Shown: in pieces, positions 5,944 through 11,343 of the stretch
How the letters are laid out: every line of letters begins with the position of its first letter
Position numbering within the stretch: the stretch's first letter is position 1
IMG/VR virus record: IMGVR_UViG_3300033980_000392
Span: 1-31,282 of that record
Length of the DNA: 31,282 nt
Strand: one strand, 5' to 3'
From: a virus
Made by a program: the position numbers and the translations under genes
The notes under the pieces: generated by a model
What the model was told of the DNA's origin: nothing
Database searches by the model: none
Seen by the model: the letters and a program-made list of their open reading frames with translations, nothing else

Positions 5944-6210
5944 TCATTTATTAGGGTGAATTTTTAAAAGGCTGTGCTTCAAAGGACTCAAGTGACGTTC
6001 GTATTTATCGTTGAGTTTTTCAAGGTGCAGCACCCAAGCGACGTGTTTGGCAAGTTTAGAGGCTATGCCGCCCGCTGATCTTTTGTCGTAACCCTGTTCG
6101 ATCAATTCGGATTTGATAGCCTTTGTGAAATCATCAGGTCCTAGGACTTCATAAGCAATTTTTAGTTTGCGTGGGTCATGGTCATAAATTGAACGGTATT
6201 TTGGTTTCAT
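5944..6210 (-). CDS. Small hypothetical protein
   Basis: The 88-residue basic protein is mostly helical. It contains a segment reminiscent of a helix-turn-helix (GYDKRSAGGIASKLAKHVAW), but the match is too weak to call DNA binding. The ribosome site AAGAGGA is well placed. The stop lies just upstream of the operator-bearing promoter, so this is the last gene of the preceding unit. No family is recognised. Confidence 0.6.
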   Translation of the reverse strand: MKPKYRSIYDHDPRKLKIAYEVLGPDDFTKAIKSELIEQGYDKRSAGGIASKLAKHVAWVLHLEKLNDKYERHLSPLKHSLLKIHPNK

Positions 6211-6228
6211 AGTGATCCTCTTGGTGGT

Positions 6229-6420
6229 TTAAACAGGAAAATATCCCAGTTGAGCGGCTTCCTTTATGATACATTGCCCGTAGTATTGGGCGGCCTGTCT
6301 GCTGACAAATTGAGAGGATTCACGTTTTGTGAACAGGATTTTGCCGTTTGATTTGACAAGGTATCCCAGCACGTATCCGCCGTTGCCTCTGGTGATTTTT
6401 AGGATGATTTTGGGGTTCAT
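6229..6420 (-). CDS. 63-residue protein, paralogue of the gene at 8802-8993
   Basis: Starting at the ATG preceded by AAAGGAACCC gives 63 residues; a longer frame upstream overlaps the neighbouring gene. It aligns without gaps over most of its length to another 63-residue protein in the same block. Shared words are LKI, VKS, KRE, FVS and a GY-PV C-terminus (QLGYFPV here, HCGYLPV there). The fold looks like β-strands followed by a helix (SRQAAQYYGQCIIKEAAQ). The function is unknown. Confidence 0.65.
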   Translation of the reverse strand: MNPKIILKITRGNGGYVLGYLVKSNGKILFTKRESSQFVSRQAAQYYGQCIIKEAAQLGYFPV

Positions 6421-6433
6421 GGTAAGGGTTCCT

Positions 6434-6706
6434 TTAGTAGGGGATGGGTTCGTTTGTTTCAGGTTTTGGTTTTGTAGATTTTTTGTGAAGGTCCACACGT
6501 TCAAAACGGTATCGGTCGCGTTTAAAAACGATTCTGTGGTTTTCCACAGAGCTGTTGTCTTTTGTGCGAAGGATTTTATCGCCTTTGATAGCGTAAGCAC
6601 AAACGGGAGAGCACCAGTGTGATGCAATCGCCTTTAAAAGGTGATCCGGTGTGGATCCTATGGCAAGCAATGTGATGGTTTTTGTTTTTAAAACTGTGGT
6701 GGACAT
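6434..6706 (-). CDS. Small hypothetical protein
   Basis: The ATG preceded by AAAGGAAACCAAACC gives 90 residues. The N-terminal half looks α/β (TITLLAIGSTPDHLLKAIAS) with two cysteines (SHWCSPVCAY). The C-terminal half is very basic and ends in a Pro/Lys-rich tail (KSTKPKPETNEPIPY), so nucleic-acid contact is conceivable. No known family is recognised. It overlaps no neighbour and is flanked by leaders of the common type. Confidence 0.6.
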   Translation of the reverse strand: MSTTVLKTKTITLLAIGSTPDHLLKAIASHWCSPVCAYAIKGDKILRTKDNSSVENHRIVFKRDRYRFERVDLHKKSTKPKPETNEPIPY

Positions 6707-6734
6707 GGTTTGGTTTCCTTTGTGTTGTGTTGGT

Positions 6735-6797
6735 TTAGTGAGAGCCCCAAACAAAAAAGGCTAGGGCAATCACGGATAGGGTTTCAAGAAAAGACAT
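6735..6797 (-). CDS. 20-residue membrane micropeptide
   Basis: A complete frame encodes MSFLETLSVIALAFFVWGSH. It has the same strong leader as its neighbours (CAACAAAAGGATTGTTACC before ATG) and lies right behind the promoter at 6821-6850, where it is the first gene. About 14 residues are hydrophobic, enough for a short membrane-associated helix. It is too small for ordinary gene callers. The perfect spacing and leader make real translation plausible. The function is unknown; small membrane toxins and regulators share this look. Confidence 0.55.
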   Translation of the reverse strand: MSFLETLSVIALAFFVWGSH

Positions 6798-6820
6798 GGT
6801 AACAATCCTTTTGTTGTGTG

Positions 6821-6850
6821 TGTTTAGACACAATACCCAAAAGGGGTTAA
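6821..6850 (-). promoter_or_regulatory. Putative promoter, TTAACC/TAAACA family
   Basis: On the minus strand TTAACC (-35), an 18-base spacer and TAAACA (-10) precede the 20-residue gene. The surrounding sequence closely parallels 2461-2490, including two TAACCC words upstream and GGTATTGTG in the spacer. No TGCAATAATTGCA operator is present, so this unit should be controlled differently from the four operator promoters. Confidence 0.5.
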
Positions 6851-6868
6851 GGAAGGGTTAGGTTGGTG

Positions 6869-7114
6869 TTATCCAATACAGATTTCTTCGCCGTCTATTT
6901 CAAGGTCCATTGTTAGATCGTCTCCCCACTCGGAAAACTTTTTGATTATTTCAGCTTTGTCCTTTTTGGATAGGGCAACATAGTGCCGATACTGGCCTAA
7001 CCTGTTTTTTGTGGTTAGTTTTTTAAAAGATATTTGGCCTAAAACATAAACGTTTTCCGCGTTTTGTATAATTTCTAGGGCTTCTTTGATAGGGTAAGGT
7101 TTAAATCCTGTCAT
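6869..7114 (-). CDS. Small hypothetical protein
   Basis: The 81-residue protein starts MTGFKPYPIKEALEIIQ. It has an α/β appearance (NAENVYVLGQISFKKL), a basic Tyr-rich centre (NRLGQYRHYVALSKKDK) and an acidic tail (DDLTMDLEIDGEEICIG). The ribosome site is AAAGGAAACC in the common leader. No family is recognised. It is separated from the upstream gene by a palindromic element. Confidence 0.6.
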   Translation of the reverse strand: MTGFKPYPIKEALEIIQNAENVYVLGQISFKKLTTKNRLGQYRHYVALSKKDKAEIIKKFSEWGDDLTMDLEIDGEEICIG

Positions 7115-7150
7115 GATCTTGGTTTCCTTTGTTGGTTGTTGTCTTTATTT

Positions 7151-7180
7151 GTACCCGTCTACTATTAAACGGGTACCCGT
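7151..7180. repeat. GTACCCGT inverted repeat and palindrome
   Basis: The 12-base palindrome ACGGGTACCCGT (7169-7180) is preceded by another GTACCCGT (7151-7158). The two eight-base arms can form a hairpin with a ten-base loop. No U-run follows on either strand. It lies in the 82-base gap between two minus-strand genes. An operator for a second regulator and an intercistronic RNA hairpin are both possible. Confidence 0.5.
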
Positions 7181-7196
7181 GCATTACTAAGAGGTC

Positions 7197-7493
7197 TTAA
7201 TTTGCTAAGGCAATTTTATTGATTTTTTGGTTTAACAACGAGATTTTTAATAAATTTTCTTTAATGATCCACTCAGGAAAGCCTGAATCGAAGCCTTTCT
7301 CTTTTGCTATTTTGTGGGTGATAGGCTCAACGATTTCCTCAATTTTAAAAGGAAATTCGCCTTTCTCCAGAATTTGGGCGGCAATGTATTCTATTTGCGC
7401 GTTATAGCGGACCATTTGATGATGCAAAACAGTCGCAGCTAACTGCAAGGATTCTAATGATTCTAAACATTGGTTTGTGGTTTCGGTTGTCAT
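7197..7493 (-). CDS. Hypothetical protein
   Basis: The ATG preceded by AAAGGAAACCAAAACC gives 98 residues; a longer frame to 7682 overlaps the upstream gene and lacks a site. The N-terminal half is a long helix with heptad-like leucines (CLESLESLQLAATVLHHQMV). It is followed by an acidic segment and a basic Ile/Leu-rich C-terminal helix. No domain is recognised. A small helical-bundle protein is the likely form. Confidence 0.6.
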   Translation of the reverse strand: MTTETTNQCLESLESLQLAATVLHHQMVRYNAQIEYIAAQILEKGEFPFKIEEIVEPITHKIAKEKGFDSGFPEWIIKENLLKISLLNQKINKIALAN

Positions 7494-7525
7494 GGTTTTG
7501 GTTTCCTTTGTTGGTGAGATGAAGG

Positions 7526-7542
7526 GGGGGGTATTGCCCCCC
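7526..7542. terminator. G/C-run hairpin (repeat copy 1)
   Basis: GGGGGG and CCCCCC form a six-pair stem with a five-base loop, ten bases past the stop of the gene at 7552-7740. It is flanked by GAGATGAAG and CTTTTGTTG, like the other copies. The T-run faces the plus strand; on the minus strand the hairpin is followed only by CTTCATC. It may act as an mRNA 3' hairpin or attenuator for the minus unit and a terminator for antisense transcripts. Confidence 0.5.
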
Positions 7543-7551
7543 TTTTGTTGT

Positions 7552-7740
7552 TTACTCCTTTGCTTCCAAAAAGTTAAAACAGGTTTCTTTTTTAGCGTGA
7601 TTGAAAGATATTTCTCCATTTTTGACGGCAAAATATCTTCTGTGTAAGCGGAAAACAAAATTGCTTTTGTCTTTAAAAACAATCCCGTCTCTTTCTGCTA
7701 TGGATTTAATTTTTTCATAGTCATATTGTTTTTTAGTCAT
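7552..7740 (-). CDS. Small hypothetical protein
   Basis: This 62-residue basic protein begins MTKKQYDYEKIKSIAERDG. It has a β-like centre with many Arg, Phe and Tyr residues (NFVFRLHRRYFAVKNGEISF). It follows the operator-bearing promoter at 7795-7823 with the standard leader (AAAGGAAACCAAGCC before ATG). The family is unknown. It is the first gene of its unit. Confidence 0.6.
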   Translation of the reverse strand: MTKKQYDYEKIKSIAERDGIVFKDKSNFVFRLHRRYFAVKNGEISFNHAKKETCFNFLEAKE

Positions 7741-7794
7741 GGCTTGGTTTCCTTTGTTGTTTGGTTACGCTTGTTGGTTTGTTTTATTAAAACC

Positions 7795-7823
7795 ATAATA
7801 GTGCAATTATTGCAGCCTGTCAA
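7795..7823 (-). promoter_or_regulatory. Promoter with TGCAATAATTGCA operator (copy 3)
   Basis: On the minus strand consensus TTGACA, a 17-base spacer and TATTAT form a strong sigma-70 promoter. The spacer holds the perfect 13-base palindrome TGCAATAATTGCA (7802-7814), so a bound repressor would block polymerase. An extra ATTGCA half-site lies at 7831-7836 upstream of the -35. It drives the gene at 7740 and probably the next two. Confidence 0.85.
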
Positions 7824-7907
7824 GGAAAAAATTGCATCTTTTGAAAAAAAGAGAAACAGAAAAGCACCACAAGGAAACAGACGTAAAAAGGTGTAGTTTT
7901 TGTTTAC

Positions 7908-7936
7908 TTGACAGTGTGATTTTTGTTTGTTACAAA
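7908..7936 (+). promoter_or_regulatory. Putative plus-strand promoter for the structured RNA
   Basis: TTGACA, a 17-base spacer and TACAAA lie on the plus strand, opposite to every gene nearby. There is no operator palindrome. The start would fall near 7943, just upstream of the stem-loop region, with the G/C hairpin at 8152-8170 and its T-run as a natural end. Confidence 0.45.
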
Positions 7937-7942
7937 GCTTCG

Positions 7943-8175
7943 TGCGCGTAAACTTAATAGCTCAATACCCTGATTGTTTGATAACCTTTAAGATATTCTT
8001 AAAATATATACGCCTAGGGGTCTTTAGGGGAGCGGCAGATAGGCGTTAGCCTCTCGGTGAGCATCCCCTATGAAACAAACCCAGCGTTAGCTGGTTCTTA
8101 AGGGGAGGTCTGTTTAAAATCTTTTGAACGTCTTTTTTCAGGTGGGATGAAGGGGGATAGTAAATCCCCCCTTTT
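7943..8175 (+). ncRNA. Candidate structured non-coding RNA
   Basis: No gene fits here, yet the sequence is dense in complementary segments. TAGGGGA (8025-8031) pairs with TCCCCTA (8064-8070). Inside it AGGC-GTTA-GCCT forms a hairpin at 8041-8052. ACGCCTA (8010-8016) can instead pair with TAGGCGT (8040-8046), an exclusive alternative. CCAGC-GTTA-GCTGG forms a second GTTA hairpin at 8081-8094, and AAACA/TGTTT can enclose it. Three GGGG runs compete for the single CCCC run. A plus promoter and a terminator bracket the region. Transcription from the minus strand is also possible; there the two loops would be UAAC. Confidence 0.45.
8152..8170. terminator. G/C-run hairpin (repeat copy 2)
   Basis: GGGGGAT and ATCCCCC form a seven-pair stem with a five-base loop, followed on the plus strand by CTTTTGTT. 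It lies 16 bases past the stop of the minus gene at 8187 and carries the same GGGATGAAG and CTTTTGTTGG flanks as the other copies. It would end a plus-strand RNA and may stabilise or attenuate the minus transcript. Confidence 0.55.
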
Positions 8176-8186
8176 GTTGGTTGTGA

Positions 8187-8372
8187 TTAAGAATATTCTA
8201 AAATAATTTCGTTCGATGCTTGGATTAGTTTTTTAAGGATCTCTATGTCAATAGGGCGGGTGGCTGTTGCCAGTTTATAGTGCATAGATGGCAAGTTTTC
8301 TTTGGCTATTTCAACCATAAGTTTTTTGTGTCTTTGGCTAGGTTTTAGTTTGTTTGTGGTTGTGTTGGTCAT
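8187..8372 (-). CDS. Small hypothetical protein
   Basis: The 61-residue helical protein has a Thr/Asn-rich start (MTNTTTNKLKPSQRHKK) and two amphipathic helices (LMVEIAKENLPSMHYKL and IEILKKLIQASNEIILEYS). It is a single-gene unit: operator promoter upstream at 8425-8453, AAAGGAACCC leader, and a G/C hairpin just after the stop. No family is recognised. Confidence 0.6.
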   Translation of the reverse strand: MTNTTTNKLKPSQRHKKLMVEIAKENLPSMHYKLATATRPIDIEILKKLIQASNEIILEYS

Positions 8373-8424
8373 GGCTTGGGTTCCTTTGTTGGTTGTTTAC
8401 GCTTGTTGTGTTGTTGTTATATAC

Positions 8425-8453
8425 ACAGTACTGCAATAATTGCAGCATGTCAA
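8425..8453 (-). promoter_or_regulatory. Promoter with TGCAATAATTGCA operator (copy 1)
   Basis: On the minus strand TTGACA, 17 bases and TACTGT are seen, with the perfect palindrome at 8432-8444 filling the spacer. The -10 is poorer than in the other copies, so the unit may be weaker. It drives the single gene at 8187-8372. Confidence 0.75.
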
Positions 8454-8509
8454 CACCTTTTTTTAAAAAAAATAGAAAAAAAGAAAAGGCTTTTTTTTTG
8501 GGATGAAGT

Positions 8510-8530
8510 GGGGGGATTCACCATCCCCCC
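8510..8530. terminator. G/C-run hairpin (repeat copy 3)
   Basis: GGGGGGAT and ATCCCCCC make an eight-pair stem with a five-base loop, followed on the plus strand by TTTTGTTGG. It is located 15 bases past the stop of the minus gene at 8545. Flanks match copies 1 and 2, so the unit end is a repeated module. Confidence 0.55.
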
Positions 8531-8544
8531 TTTTGTTGGTTGGT

Positions 8545-8766
8545 TTAAGCTGCTTTCCCTAAGTAACGGGCCGTTCCTTCTCCGTATTCGGCATTCATGA
8601 AATTAACGTGGTTCAATGCCTTTTCTTTTGTTTTGTGCTGACGCTTACCAGCGCTTACCGTGTAAGGTACTTGATACGATCCTATATTGTTTCCACTCAT
8701 AACGTCGGTACTTGTAAACGTCACAAATGTTTCGATTGTGCGAGTGATTTCTGTGATGTATTTCAT
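8545..8766 (-). CDS. Small hypothetical protein
   Basis: Starting at the ATG preceded by AAAAGAAAGCCAAGCC gives 73 residues; the longer frame to 8823 enters the upstream gene. The sequence is Thr-rich and β-like in its first half (EITRTIETFVTFTSTDVMSG). The second half is basic then helical (GKRQHKTKEKALNHVNFMNA), ending in GEGTARYLGKAA. No family is recognised. It is second in the unit headed by the promoter at 9047-9075. Confidence 0.6.
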   Translation of the reverse strand: MKYITEITRTIETFVTFTSTDVMSGNNIGSYQVPYTVSAGKRQHKTKEKALNHVNFMNAEYGEGTARYLGKAA

Positions 8767-8801
8767 GGCTTGGCTTTCTTTTGATTGTGTGTGAAAGTGG
8801 T

Positions 8802-8993
8802 TTAAACAGGCAAGTACCCGCAATGGTAAGCCTCATTAATGATTTTGTTTCCAAAATCAATCGCATCCTTTTTGGAAACAAAGGAAACCTTTTCTCTTTT
8901 AGAATAAAGGCACTTGTTTTGCGATTTGACAACGTAAACAGGTATAAAAACATTTTGGGTTTTAATAATTTTTAAATTGATTGAGCAATCCAT
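8802..8993 (-). CDS. 63-residue protein, paralogue of the gene at 6229-6420
   Basis: This protein has the same length as its paralogue and aligns almost without gaps: LKI near the start, VKS, KRE, FVS and the C-terminal GYLPV. It starts MDCSINLKIIKTQNVFIP, has basic β-like strands (SKREKVSFVSKKD) and then a helix (AIDFGNKIINEAYH). It is the first gene behind the operator promoter at 9047-9075, with the leader AAAGGATCACC. The function is unknown. Confidence 0.7.
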   Translation of the reverse strand: MDCSINLKIIKTQNVFIPVYVVKSQNKCLYSKREKVSFVSKKDAIDFGNKIINEAYHCGYLPV

Positions 8994-9046
8994 GGTGGTG
9001 ATCCTTTGTTGTGTTGAACGCTTGTGTTGTTGTTATTGTTAAGATC

Positions 9047-9075
9047 AATATACTGCAATAATTGCAGCCTGTCAA
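9047..9075 (-). promoter_or_regulatory. Promoter with TGCAATAATTGCA operator (copy 2)
   Basis: On the minus strand TTGACA, a 17-base spacer and TATATT are seen, with the perfect palindrome at 9054-9066. It is the outermost promoter of the minus block and faces away from the late genes. The 179-base divergent gap (8994-9172) also carries an A-rich tract and TATACA at 9153 on the plus strand, but I cannot identify a convincing -35 for the late operon. Confidence 0.8.
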
Positions 9076-9172
9076 CAAGAAAATGCAAGAAAATGAAAAA
9101 AAAAATAGGAAAAAAGAAAGGGCTTGATTTTATAGACTTTTGTTGTCATACGTATACAAAAGGGAGGATTTT

Positions 9173-9616
9173 ATGGATGATAAAAAGCCAAAGAAAACAG
9201 GAAGGCCAAAAGTTGATAAAAAACCTTTGACACCAAAACAGATGAAGCTTGCCAGAAACATAGCCAGTGGAATGCCACAGGTTGAGGCTTATAGAGACGC
9301 TTACGATACAAAAACAGATAATAAAAACACGCAACGCGTGCGTGCTTATCACGAAGCACGTAAAGATAATGTTGCCGCTATGATAGCCGATCTCAAGGCA
9401 AGAGCAGAGCAAGGCGTTGTTTGGACTCGCCAGATGGCCGTAGAGGCACTGCTAGACACGTACCAGCTAGCTAGGGACCAAAACCATGCACAAGGTGCCA
9501 CAGGGGCTTTAAAAGAGCTAAACGCGATGTATGGCTACAATGAGGCCACAAAGATCAATATTGGTGGGCAGAAAGGCAATCCGATTATCATAGCACCTGA
9601 TGAAAAGGACCTCTGA
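9173..9616 (+). CDS. terS: Terminase small subunit
   Basis: I chose the ATG preceded by AAAGGGAGG (147 residues) over an ATG at 9140. After a basic start (DDKKPKKTGRPKVDKKP) comes the helix-turn-helix-like portion typical of small terminases (TPKQMKLARNIASGMPQVEA). A long charged helix (VAAMIADLKARAEQG) follows, and then a C-terminal part that ends in an extended tail. Known members recognise the packaging site and hand the DNA to the large subunit. The stop and the next start share one base (TGATG), so the two subunits are coupled. Its position before the large terminase supports the call. Confidence 0.85.
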   Translation: MDDKKPKKTGRPKVDKKPLTPKQMKLARNIASGMPQVEAYRDAYDTKTDNKNTQRVRAYHEARKDNVAAMIADLKARAEQGVVWTRQMAVEALLDTYQLARDQNHAQGATGALKELNAMYGYNEATKINIGGQKGNPIIIAPDEKDL

Positions 9617-10893
9617 TGCTTATCAAGTGGACCGATAAGCAAAAACAGGCTTTAAAGCTACTCAGTGGCGATGCCAAGCATGTCATGCTCTATGGTGGCT
9701 CAAGATCGGGAAAGACGTACCTCTTAACCCATGTGGTTTTTATCCGTGCTTTAAAATATGACAAAACGCGTCACGCTATTATCAGGCAGACCCAGACAGC
9801 AGCAAGGCGTTCGTTATGGCTTGGCACTATTCAGGATGTGATAGCCAGCAGGTATCCTGATGCCGATTTAAAGATCAACAAAACAGAAATGACTGTGACC
9901 TTTCCCAACGGGTCTATGATTGAGATTATGGGCGTGGATGAAGGCGCAAAGGAAAAGATGCTTGGGAATGAATACACCACCATCTATTTCAATGAGTGCT
10001 CGGAGATGATGTTTTCCACTGTTTCCTTTATGTATTCACGGTTAAGCCAAAAGAGCGCAGCAAAAAACAAGTTTTTCTATGACCAGAATCCACCGCACGT
10101 TTCGCATTGGTCCTTCCCCATGTTCGTGCAAGGCATAAACTACTACAGCAAGGAAAAGCACGTCACGCCGAGTGATTATGTATCGCTTGTGTTGAATCCT
10201 GCCGATAACGTGCAGAACATATCCAGCGACTATATCCAGCAGCTTATGGAGAACATGAATGAGCAACAAAAACAACGGTTTATCTTTGGTCAGTTTGCAA
10301 GTGATCCTGACGAGAAGACAGTCTTTACCAACTGGACTATCAAGGCCTTTGATACTGACGTGGATGCTGTCTTTCAGTTTGGGTGCGATTGGGGCTTTAG
10401 TACAGATCCCACGGTTTTGATACGTTGTTACCTAAAAGAGCGCACGCTGTATATAGATCATGAGTTAGTCTTGAGGCAGTGCGACATTATAGACCTTCCC
10501 AAGATGTTCTTAAGTATTCCTGAGAGCCAGCGATATGTGATTGTTGCGGATTGTGCACGCCCTGAGACGATATCGCACATGAAAAAGCATGGCTATCCAA
10601 AGATGATGCCAAGTCTTAAAGGGTGGAACAGTGTAGAGGAAGGAATAAACTTTTTAAAAGGATACAGGATTGTGGTGCATCCACGGTGCGAAGAGACAAT
10701 AAACGAATTGTCTTTTTTTAGCTATGCCACCGATAAAGACAGCGGGAAGGTGTTGCCTGAGCTTGCAAAGAATCAGGCGGATCATTGCATTGACGCGTTA
10801 CGATATGCGTGTGAGGGCTTTAAGAACCTAAGACGCGAAGAGCCTAGGCCTCTAAGGCTTGTGGATACGTTTGGAAACTGGAATGCGGTCTAA
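9616..10893 (+). CDS. terL: Terminase large subunit
   Basis: The 425-residue packaging motor has an N-terminal ATPase and a C-terminal RNase H-like nuclease. Walker A is GGSRSGKT at residues 27-34. The Walker B-like strand TTIYFNECSEM places the catalytic Glu at 127, with Asn where many families have Asp. Nuclease acidic residues are visible in GCDWGFSTDPT (about 258), VIVADCARPE (about 310) and NQADHCIDALRYA (about 393). Length and motif order are normal for the family. It would cut concatemers and pump DNA through the portal. Confidence 0.93.
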   Translation: MLIKWTDKQKQALKLLSGDAKHVMLYGGSRSGKTYLLTHVVFIRALKYDKTRHAIIRQTQTAARRSLWLGTIQDVIASRYPDADLKINKTEMTVTFPNGSMIEIMGVDEGAKEKMLGNEYTTIYFNECSEMMFSTVSFMYSRLSQKSAAKNKFFYDQNPPHVSHWSFPMFVQGINYYSKEKHVTPSDYVSLVLNPADNVQNISSDYIQQLMENMNEQQKQRFIFGQFASDPDEKTVFTNWTIKAFDTDVDAVFQFGCDWGFSTDPTVLIRCYLKERTLYIDHELVLRQCDIIDLPKMFLSIPESQRYVIVADCARPETISHMKKHGYPKMMPSLKGWNSVEEGINFLKGYRIVVHPRCEETINELSFFSYATDKDSGKVLPELAKNQADHCIDALRYACEGFKNLRREEPRPLRLVDTFGNWNAV

Positions 10894-11282
10894 ATCATGT
10901 CTAACAATAAGAGCAAAACCAGCAACTCGTCTTCTTCCTTGATGACAAAGTTTAAGTAAATCTTTAAGAGTATCTCTAAGGCTTTTGTTTCTTTTAAGAG
11001 TGATGGCCTATCTATCTTGGCAATGTCTTGGGGTTTTTTGATTGAGACGTTAAACAGGGCGGAAAGCTGTTTTAGGTCTTGTTTGATCTTCTTTTTAGGG
11101 ATTTGCTTTGTGATGATTTGTGTAACGATGGTGTCGATGTGGACTTTGTGTTTCTTTTGGTGTGCGGGAATGTAAACATAGCCACCGCCGCCTAACAGTT
11201 CCACGTCTTGCGTTGTGGTGGTGTTGGGTGTCCAGTAGTTGCCTGCCCAGTATGTTTTAGCCCAGTATCGGTTAGACCACAT
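10890..11282 (-). CDS. Antisense gene with N-terminal aromatic YW repeats
   Basis: This 130-residue frame lies on the minus strand between large terminase (four-base 3' overlap) and portal. The N-terminus carries three YW words spaced five residues apart (RYWAKTYWAGNYW), then a Thr tract and a Gly-rich turn (LLGGGGYVYIPAHQKKH). A Lys-rich helix follows, and the C-terminus is Leu-rich and acidic (KEEDELLVLLLLLDMI). Short aromatic repeats of this kind occur at the start of small proteins in many phage structural cassettes, normally on the sense strand. There is no good ribosome site. It could be a reversed structural accessory gene; the function is unknown. Confidence 0.6.
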   Translation of the reverse strand: MWSNRYWAKTYWAGNYWTPNTTTTQDVELLGGGGYVYIPAHQKKHKVHIDTIVTQIITKQIPKKKIKQDLKQLSALFNVSIKKPQDIAKIDRPSLLKETKALEILLKIYLNFVIKEEDELLVLLLLLDMI

Positions 11283-11288
11283 TTTTGT

Positions 11289-11316
11289 TTGACTTTAAGG
11301 TTTTTTTAACTATAGC
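11289..11316 (+). promoter_or_regulatory. Putative plus-strand promoter before the portal gene
   Basis: TTGACT, a 16-base spacer and TATAGC lie in the 61-base gap between the antisense gene and the portal. Such a promoter could maintain portal, scaffold and coat expression downstream of the interrupting antisense gene. The match is moderate and the gap is AT-rich, so chance is possible. Confidence 0.35.
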
Positions 11317-11343
11317 CTATAAACAAAATAAAGGAAAAACTTT

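Noticed and set aside
9124-9158. Late promoter from TTGATT and TATACA
   Set aside because: The spacing is 23 bases, too long for sigma-70. A late promoter is expected here but I cannot place it.
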